A DNA stretch of 27,714 nt. Origin: Cylindrodendrum hubeiense. Lineage: Eukaryota; Ascomycota; Sordariomycetes; Hypocreales; Nectriaceae. Position 1 is the first letter of the stretch; every line of letters begins with the position of its first letter. The translations under genes were made by a program, and so were the position numbers. The notes beneath the pieces were generated by a model. The model had not been told where the DNA came from, ran no database searches, and worked only from the letters and a program-made list of their open reading frames with translations. This document shows, piece after piece, positions 20,253 through 27,714 of the stretch. The DNA lies in assembly GCA_014621425.1 (NCBI GenBank), contig JAANBB010000485.1, positions 1 through 27,714 of the forward strand, read 5' to 3'.

Positions 20253-21149
20253 TCAGCTGTAAGAGTCGTGGAAGAACCACCAATCAAACGATGTTGAGAC
20301 CCCAGTACCTTCAAACGCCTTCTCAAATTCTGCACGTGTATCTTCCTTTAATCCATCCACAACCCTATCTTCTGAGCTATGCAGAGGAACAGTGACTTCC
20401 ACGTGTTGGAGGTGCGGGAAGTTTCCTGCCATGTCCTGTTTATCGAGAAAGACCACATCTTCCCAGCTCGCCCACTGTCCCGACTTGGAAAATACGACTG
20501 TGAGCCTGGCAAAACTGGAAGGATAACATTTATCAAGTATGAAGGCTCATCTGGGGGTGCCCTATATACCTCGTTATCAAACGAGTGCCGATAGTAATAT
20601 GAGACGTTTAGCTTCAGGGTTGTCAGACAAATGAACTTGGCAAGATCTGATTTAGTGAGTAGTACCAAGTCAAGAGATTCATATTCGTAAGGATATGCTC
20701 TCTAAAAAGTCGAGATCGAGATATTACAAACTCCCCCTTCGAGGCTCCAGGGCTTCAATGAATTGAGGAGGTGGGGATTGCCTCCAGATATTCATCCACT
20801 CACCCTCAAAGCTCACAGAAAACTTAAAAGCTTTTAGGTTGGAAGCCAGAAAGATTATATGGGTTAAGACTTCAAAGTCGCAGTCATTACTGTCATCAAA
20901 CAGCCACCCCCTAAACTCGAGGGCTGTTAAGCTCTGTAGGGCAGGGGAAAGATCCTGCAGATTGAATTCTGTGGAAAACTTGGGCTGCCTGTCATATTCT
21001 GTACCCGATAGTTCTAAATATTGCAAGCGAGGTGATTCCTTGAGAAGTAATGACAACTCAAACCTTTACAGATTTATCATAGAGAGCTGAAAAGGGTTGA
21101 TTAAAACATTCAATCTCTGCCGCCTAAGCGGATCGACCGCTTCTAGCAT
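20253..21149 (-). pseudogene. Decayed LRR/F-box-like protein fragment
   Basis: Reading from ATG 21149, the protein-like sequence LEAVDPLRRQRLNVL, then LQYLELSGTEYDRQPKF, then LTALEFRGWLF continues in one frame despite TAA codons at 21066-21068 and 20724-20726. It changes frame near 20700 (LDLDFLES to YPYEYESLDL) and changes back near 20515 (VILPVLPG to LTVVFSKSG), ending at the TAG-free tail FHDSYS and its stop at 20253. The gaps between matching frames are too short for introns. The leucine-rich pattern resembles the C-terminal LRR region of fungal F-box-type proteins; the F-box itself is not visible. Both TAA codons could derive from CAA by C-to-T change in CpA, the RIP-preferred context. 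The exact family is unknown. Upstream sequence is too degraded to extend the model. Confidence 0.7.
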
Positions 21150-22609
21150 AAGAATGGAGTGATATTATGACTAGCAAGTTTCACAACGACAAACGGATGG
21201 TCAGAACAGAATAATTGCCACTACATCCACTGTAACCAAAGAGCCAAGACGAAGTGTCGTAGATGAACCCTGGCTCGTCCCAATGCGGATAGGCTAGAGG
21301 ATTGGCGGCCACTTACCGACGCCGATGTGCTATTTACAACGTAGCGCCAATGTGCTTTTCTGGAATCCCCCGGTTAAGGGCATTTTAGATAGAGTTTTAG
21401 TCGTGACTCTCTCCTCGTTTCTTCCTCTTCGATTTGTTTCGGAAACGTCATGCCACCGTTTGAGCTTGACACACTATCATTTATAGCGAGTGTGTCACAT
21501 CTAGCAGCCTTTGCCTCTGTTGCAGTCTCCGATAATAGCCGTATCTATCCTTCACCTGGATAAAAGCTTATCAGGCTATCGTCATTGAAGGTTACCCTCA
21601 TCATCAGAGCCGTCATGGAAGGACCTTTTGAGTTGTATTTGCGTTTTCCTATTTAGCCGGACTCTCTATCCTTCCCGGCTTCTTCAGCAGCCGAAGATAA
21701 TTACCTCACTATGATGATATTGATCTATAAGCAGGTTCTAGCAGGTTGCAGCAGGTCTCTCTAGACCCCTCTATAACTACGGTTTTTACGGCCTCAAGCT
21801 AGTCATGGAATTAAGTACATTCCACACACATTGTTCATACCCTCGTCTTTATCATCAGATGCAACAGAGTGACAACAGCCTAATTCGAGTGTGTGGTGCT
21901 GAAAGAGAAGCAGCTAATACTCCTGAACACTATTTTTATTATTAATGATATATAAGAACATCACAGTTAAGACCGCAAATTTGACAACATCTAGTTTATT
22001 TTACCCGAGTAAAATATATTCAATATGCCCTTCAGTTATGATAAGACTAGAGCCAACGAATATAGGATGCGTCTTAGAGGGAGTGACTGGGGAGCTTATC
22101 ATTAAGATTCGCTTTGGTGATGAGGTAGAAGGGATGACTGCCGCGGGTTGACAGGGGGGTGTAAGAGAGCGAGAGGCAGCATTGGTGTCACTGGGGACGA
22201 CAAGGCCATCATCGTCATTATTAATATTAGATATTATGCTCATCTGTCCATTGATGCGGTTAGCGGTCCCAGTTTATAACATGTAGTCACAACAGAATGC
22301 ATTTTCTATTTCTCTGGCACATGCGGCCGTCGCTCTTAGAAAATATGGGATCCAGTCAAGGTATTACCTACTGTTCGAGGAAAGCTATTTATAGATGGCC
22401 ACCCCCAATCTTGGGAGTCCATGACTCCAATTTGGGTATTGGTGAGCCGATATGCTAGTGAACGAGTAAATCCGTTATTAATGAACGTTTTAAATGCCAA
22501 GAAGCCATAAGAACTCATAATAATGTTTTAGGACTTTAGAATACAAAACTAATCCTTCAATTATCTTGTTTCAACACCTTTATCTTTTGAATACTTATAT
22601 TTTACCTGA
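21150..22609. other. AT-rich gene-poor stretch
   Basis: No intact gene is seen in these 1.46 kb. Small open frames at 22001-22243 and 22336-22518 (both minus) show no domain, though the second lies just beyond the receptor's 3' end and might be a remnant of it. A 10-bp-spaced triplicate of GCAGGT lies at 21731-21760. The composition and stop density look like decayed repeat DNA, but I recognise no transposase or reverse transcriptase motif. Confidence 0.5.
21731..21760 (+). repeat. Three 10-bp tandem units starting GCAGGT
   Basis: gcaggttcta, gcaggttgca and gcaggtctct follow each other directly. The array is short and imperfect, in non-coding AT-rich DNA, and possibly a remnant of a mobile element end; that is unproven. 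Confidence 0.5.
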
Positions 22610-22724
22610 TTAAATAGTTTCCTCATAATAGGCTGAGGCCAATCCCCATAAATTCTCTGCTGCGTATGCTCCATTCGTAAACAGAAGATTTATAATAGCC
22701 TCATTCTCGTTAAGGGCAGCCTAA

Positions 22725-23165
22725 AATAATGCTGTTCGGCCACTCTGTGTATCCTCCACATTAACATCTGCTCCATTTTCGAGTAGTATATTTACAATAG
22801 CCTCAGTAGCGTAATAGACAGCCCAATAAAGTGCTGATAGACCATCTCGTATATCTTTCGCATTGACATCTGCTCCGTTCTCGATGAGCAACTGCACAAT
22901 AGTCTCACTTCCATGTATAACAGCCCATGACAGCGCTGTTAGACCATCCCATGTGCTCTTTGTATTGGCATCTACTCCATTCTCGAGAAGCAACTGCACA
23001 ATAGTCTCATTTTTATCTTCAATAGCTAATAATAGCGCTGTTTGACCACCCTTTGTATTCTTCGTATTGGGATCTGCTTCGTTCTCGAGAAACAACCGAA
23101 CAAAGCTTTGACCAGCAAACACAGCGTGTTGTAATGCAGTCATGCCGCAGTGGTCGAATAGAGTC
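22725..23165 (-). repeat. Ankyrin-coding repeat array with 102-bp period
   Basis: The receptor's last ankyrin repeats share the pattern GxTALxxAxxxxxETIVQLLLENGxDxNxK. At DNA level GCAACTGCACAATAGTCTCA is identical at 22888-22907 and 22990-23009, exactly 102 bp (34 residues) apart. The near identity suggests recent duplication or conversion among these units, as reported for repeat domains of fungal NLRs. Confidence 0.8.
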
Positions 23166-23534
23166 ATTGAGCTTTTATCTTTTTATAGGATGAGTCTCAC
23201 TATCTCCAACTGGCTCTGCTTAATGGCCGTGAAAAGCGACAGTTTTGATATGGCACCTAAGCCTCCTTCTCTCAGAAGAAACAGGGCCAAGTCAAAATGA
23301 CAAGCGTCAAGAGCCACGTCCAGGGCTTTGAGGCCAAAGGCATTCTCCATTTCAACTGTCGAGGGTGTGTCTCGAAGCAAAACCCTGACGGTTTCTGCAT
23401 GGCCATTTTCAACAGCAACTAGTAATGGGAACTGATATTGTTTGTTGGAAGAAATTGCGGAAGACCCATGTAACAGGAGAATATTGACTATAGTCGCTTG
23501 ACCTCTTCGTGCAGCTAAGAAAATTGCCTCATCC

Positions 23535-23563
23535 TCGCCTTCATCGTCGTCGTCGTCGTCGTT
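23535..23563 (-). repeat. Trinucleotide (GTC/GAC) run coding an Asp tract
   Basis: tcgtcgtcgtcgtcgtcgt on plus encodes an acidic run (DDDDDDEGEDE) between ankyrin blocks of the receptor. It is a likely slippage site and disordered linker. Confidence 0.75.
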
Positions 23564-26500
23564 TCCAATGCTATTGCTGGATACAGTGGGTTTTGTCGTA
23601 TTAGCTCCAGCTTTACACAATTCAGAAACAAACCCCTGAAGAATATCCTCATCGTCTTTGGAAGATAATTCTCTTAGTGAAAAATAAATAGCACCATCAA
23701 GGTTGAAACTTTTCTCAAAAAGCTTCAAGAGAAGCTTCTTGTTTCTAGACAGAATGGCGTAGAAAACCAGGGCGGTCTGCTCTCCCGCAACTTGGGGGTC
23801 TGCACCCGCCTCAATCAACTTGAGGATCACCTCTCCGGCGTTGATTGTTAGGTCAATGGCAATGTCCAGCGGTGTCTCGCCATCGTTATTTGTAGCGTTG
23901 ACGTGCACGAAGTGGCTCCTTCGTTGGACTATATCTTTGCCCTGAGTGGTGCTTTGTTCAACAGCCTTGTGTCGGCGCTGCCATCTGATCGACCGGTTCA
24001 ACAGTGCTTGTGCCATATCTTGATGACACTCTCTTAGGGCAAGATGCAGAGGTGTGTTACCATTCGAGTCTCTACTATCAACTTCAACTTCAACTTTCTG
24101 AAGGAGTACATCAAAAGTACTCTTCGAGCCAAATGCAACTAGGACATGAAGCGGTGTTGCTCCAACGAATGGCCACCCCATGGGTGCGTGGGCATTATTG
24201 GGATCCATGACTCTCCACACGCTCGCAACACCTCTCAAGAATCCAGATTGTCGATCCGGTTGGACGAGTGAAACGAGGTCGAGTTGTGGGATTCCTTGAA
24301 GTTCTACGGCTCGGATGTGGTGGAACAAGAATCGTACTGCATATGGTACCAGTGGAAATCTTGCTGAAAGTGTGCCACGGGACAATTGGGACCCTTCTAA
24401 AACTTCCCTCAACATCAAATATCTGAGACAAGACCTCGATATTTCAAAGTGACCAGCTCCGACTTGAGATTGAAATGTATAGCCATGTTCGACGTCCGTA
24501 ACGAACTTCCGGAGCATATACTTAGTAACTGACTGGTGGATGAACTGAACCTCTCGATCTGAGTCTTCTCCATCAGGCTCATATTGCTCCCAAACCTCGC
24601 GGGTTTGGAATTCCACTAAGCCTCTGGAAATGTGTCTAATATGCGTCTTAAATTGGGCTAAAGTATCAGACTAACTGTCGTGGTTTCTGAGTTTAGAAAC
24701 AGTTGTGAAACCCATGTCTTTATCTGTAGTAAGTGCCTCCCGAAGCTCTTGTGTAGACAGAGGTCGTCCAGCAAATAAAACCCACTGGAATAGCTTTGTC
24801 ATCTGAAATCTTTCGGCTTTAGTAACGTCGCTAAAAATGTCGGTATATAGCTCGTCGAGGGCCTCCGGTGTAGTCGCGATCTTTTCGTACAGCTTCTCTG
24901 CCTTGATGCCAGTTGCATCCCCAACAGTCACCATGGTGGTAATTAAGACCGCCTATTGAAAGACTCCTTGGGCTTTCAACAGAATTTCCTTTTCCATCTG
25001 CTGGCGCTTCGCATCTGGTTGAACGTGTTTCAATCTCTCTCGAATGACCAATCGAATATCTTTGTCATTTCTCTCTTCTACAGAGACTGTCGAGATTGAA
25101 TTAAGGCCAAGGATTGGATAATGTCTGGAAGAAAAATAGATTTTTACCCGCGCTTCTTCTCGTTTAGCCTTGTTTATAAGTTTTCTGAAATACTCTAATA
25201 AGTATTGAGCATAAAGTTGTCCACACTCGTCGAGAGCGTCGATAAAGATGACTACGGGACTGTTCTTAGTCCCCTTGGTCAAAAGATCAGACATATATTC
25301 TTGGAGTTCTTTTTCGGCCCAAACCCATCTTTTCTCTTGGTAATTTCCGAACCGCTGCTGCTGGTCATTGAACCGTTTGGTGAGTTGAGAGAGATGCTTT
25401 GGGAAAAATCCCAGCATGGAGTTCAGCAATGCATGAAATACACCGAGAGGCGTCTTCTGCAAAGTAACTCCTTGGCCGTGAATGAAAAAGGACACAACGA
25501 GATCTCCAGGATGTTTGTGATTCATCATTGTAACGGCAAACTTCATAAGAACGGACTTGCCAGCCCCCGGGTTCCCTTTGATCCAGAACAGCCCTCGTGG
25601 CATTTCAAGCCAAGCTTGGTATTGCGGATCTTCGAGGAGCCACTCACAGGTGTCCCTTGCGGTATGGATGTCGTTGTACCTGTGCTCCTGTTCTCGAAAA
25701 TAAAGTGACCTAAGACATTCTATACAGGGTCAGTAATTTGGTGCACATTGTATATTGATATACGGACCAATATTCGCCTCTGAGGGCGATACTGATGCTT
25801 GGGAAGCCGTTGGTATGCTATACGCCTGTAACGTTGATTCTAGGTACACGCACTTACTTTCTACTTCCATGCTTGGGCTAATACACTGACTTTGTGGCCT
25901 AATCACTAATCGGCGTAGAGCGATGCGAACACGTATGTAGAGTTCGTCGTATTCGTTGCGATACTTCACCAGCTCGGAATGATTGCGATTCATTGGATGA
26001 TGGTTTTGACTGCCATGTGTTGCGGATGAGACGTCAACTAGCACTTCGTGAGGTCCAGAGAAATTCCATTTGCCGTTTTCCATCTGAACGAGATGTAAGC
26101 AACATTTTTGGTGCAACAAGCCGAAGATTCTCGAGAACGCACTATTACTGCAGTAGGAGATTTCTCCGTTTCATAGAAGGATACAATCCGAGGCTTTTTT
26201 GCGCCAAATGCACAGCTGAATTCTTTTTCGAGGCGTTGAAGTAGCGCTGAGTTTTTATTGAGAGACTCAAGAAGGTTCCTGTTGGGGTAGTCTTTAACCA
26301 AAGGAATGAGTGATTGGATGGCCATCCCTTGGTGAGGAACACCGAAGAAGAGAAAACCGGAAGTAAAGCTCAATAATGATGTGTCTTCCTCATCCTCGCC
26401 TTCATTCAATTTGACTATAGCCTACGACTCGAATCGTAAGCATGCGAAATAAAAATAAGTTCATCGATTTGAAGTGGAATTAATACACACCTCTTTAATT

Positions 26501-27340
26501 ACTAGACCGCCTAGGCTATGTCCAATGAAAATAATGGGGCGAGATTGGCGAAATTCCTGAGAACGCGATTAGCTAGACGAAACAATTTGAAGAGGAAAAA
26601 ACGGTCTACAAACCCGAATGCTTTTCATATCAATCTGAAGAGCTTTTCCCAAGTCTGTCAAGTTCTGAAATGAACTGCTCTGAATGAGGTGGGCATCATA
26701 TCCATAGATTAAGACCCTCGCACTGGGAACATCGAGGGGAAGGGCATCACGGAGCCACATAAAGGACCCAGATCTTTCCTTGAAGGAGCCAAACGCATGC
26801 CCGCCAAGGCCAGATATAGCGATCACACTGGAGGTACAAGTCAAAATAATATATTTCTTCGTAACTTCTTCTTTCACTCACTCGACATTGTAGTCATTGT
26901 CATTTGTGTGCTGCAGAGGCGTGAAGCCCGAGAAGTGAGTGTCGAACACGACTATTTTCCTTTGGCTGAAGCCATCCTCATCTGAAGTTTCTTCGGCTGG
27001 CAGTTTGAATGTCCATTCATTTTTGGAGCAGCCAGGCAGGCTGGCCGGAGGAGCGTGAAAACTGAGAGTTGCAACTTTGCTTTTTTGCTCCACAGGATTG
27101 ATTGCGAGTGAATGAACTACGACGCTTGCGCCGCTTTCTATAGAAAGAATCTTCTTAACGAGTTCGCGGACACCGGTCCTGGTTTGACATTCAAGCGGGA
27201 TCCCTCTTAATCTGTAGTTTTGGTGGTGGGCGGTCTTGGCGGTTGACATAATGCTGTTGTGCTGGCGGCAGAAAGCCCGAATTTTCAGAGAATTAGGCAC
27301 CAGTGAGGGGGAGAGTTATTTTTCAGGACTGGTACCTCTC

Positions 27341-27348
27341 TTTATATA
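27341..27348 (-). promoter_or_regulatory. TATA box of the receptor gene
   Basis: TATATAAA on the minus strand lies 92 bp upstream of the ATG at 27249, a normal distance for a fungal core promoter. It appears undamaged, unlike the coding region downstream. Confidence 0.55.
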
Positions 27349-27349
27349 A

Positions 27350-27714
27350 GCAAAGAAAAACCCCGGCACCTTCTGAGTGGTGAGCAGTCGAGGCTGCGAC
27401 ACATGGACCTGCTAAGCCTGGGTGCAGGAAAGTGCAATTTGAGCCCCAAGGCTGTGTAAGATTCACGCAAATGTGGAGATGAAATTACGATAAAAGTCTC
27501 GAATACGTAGCATGTATTGTGTTATGGATAGCAGGTCTTCCGGGGAAAAATGCCTATTAGGGCATTCTTGGCTGGCATGTGTGCCAGTCATGATGTAAGT
27601 CCATTTTGAGGTCGGGATATCCTTTCTAGGTCATTCCGGCAGGCATTGAGGCCATTGGATAAGGTCAATTAGTCAGTCATTGTGAGCTGCAGGGTAGGAT
27701 TGAGGGATCGCGGA
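27350..27714. other. Upstream flank of the receptor gene with two hairpins
   Basis: There is no coding signal up to the right edge. Two adjacent perfect 6-bp inverted repeats occur: AATGCC-6 nt-GGCATT at 27549-27566 and CTGGCA-4 nt-TGCCAG at 27572-27587. Their role is unknown. The rest is ordinary AT-rich flanking sequence. Confidence 0.45.

Larger units (their letters stand above)
22610..27249 (-). pseudogene. NOD-like receptor: SesB-type hydrolase - NACHT - ankyrin repeats, interrupted by four in-frame stops
   Basis: Exons in coding order: 26882..27249, 26614..26827, 26491..26556, 26143..26421, 25858..26083, 22610..25719; all junctions keep frame, 1,420 codons. The N-terminus (VVFDTHFSGFTPLQHT, VIAISGLGGHAFGSF, IGHSLGGLVIKEA with Ser ~208, FFGVPHQGM) is the alpha/beta-hydrolase effector called SesB in fungal NLRs. 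NACHT follows with P-loop GNPGAGKS (~433-440) and Walker B VVIFIDALDEC. From ~850 on there are ankyrin repeats, with an Asp-rich linker. Such proteins act in fungal non-self recognition and programmed cell death. Interruptions: TAG 24953-24955 (codon 640), TAG 24671-24673 (734), TAA 23183-23185 (1230), TAG 22721-22723 (1384). There is no frameshift in 4.6 kb. Either a young pseudogene or a gene whose UAG codons are recoded. The donor of intron 4 has an alternative 6 nt upstream in the same phase. Confidence 0.82.

Noticed and set aside
24600..24960. Introns that would remove the TAG codons at 24671 and 24953
   Set aside because: Removing them would need introns excising conserved NACHT-linker sequence on both sides; no consensus donor plus branch site of fungal length fits around either codon.
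25730..25857. Coding continuation of receptor exon 5 to its own stop (CAPNY)
   Set aside because: A GTAAGT donor at 25857, a TACTGAC branch and a TATAG acceptor at 25720 splice in frame to KCLRSLYFREQ, the expected segment before the P-loop, so this stretch is intron.

Overview
This is nuclear DNA from a filamentous ascomycete, probably a sordariomycete. The genes carry short introns (about 50-300 bp) with GTAAGT/GTATGT-type donors and CTAAC/CTGAC branch sites close to the acceptor. The protein families (fungal SesB-NACHT-ankyrin receptor, GCD10/TRM6, ARC18, M1 aminopeptidase, secreted type-B lipase) also fit. I cannot name the species.

The window has two parts. Positions 1 to about 19,600 are GC-rich, compact and intact. 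From left to right they hold: a secreted Cys-rich protein with a His/Gly/Asp repeat tail (minus, running off the left edge); a six-exon flavin-containing monooxygenase with a C-terminal membrane anchor (plus); TRM6/GCD10, the non-catalytic subunit of the tRNA m1A58 methyltransferase (plus); ARC18/ARPC3 of the Arp2/3 complex (minus), whose first coding exon is 6 nt long; an unnamed 449-residue protein (plus); a secreted carboxylesterase/lipase (plus); and a four-exon M1 aminopeptidase (minus). The aminopeptidase appears to be made as a mitochondrial long form and a cytosolic short form, with promoter-like sequence inside its first intron. These genes do not form one pathway; they are neighbouring housekeeping and secreted-enzyme genes with convergent or divergent spacing.

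From about 19,650 to the right edge the DNA becomes AT-rich and gene-poor, with decayed genes. A LRR/F-box-like relic at 20,253-21,149 has two in-frame stops and two frameshifts. A large NOD-like receptor locus (22,610-27,249, minus) keeps its TATA box, six exons, five usable introns and an undamaged reading frame over 1,420 codons, but is interrupted by three TAG codons and one TAA codon.

The most interesting observation is that TAG codons in the receptor sit where the family, or its own neighbouring repeats, have tryptophan (TGG). This fits either C-to-T/G-to-A decay of the RIP type or stop codons correctable by the A-to-I mRNA editing (UAG to UGG) known from sexual stages of some sordariomycetes. 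The TAA codon is not explained by simple editing and argues for caution. Splice sites, isoforms and the editing idea are predictions from sequence alone.
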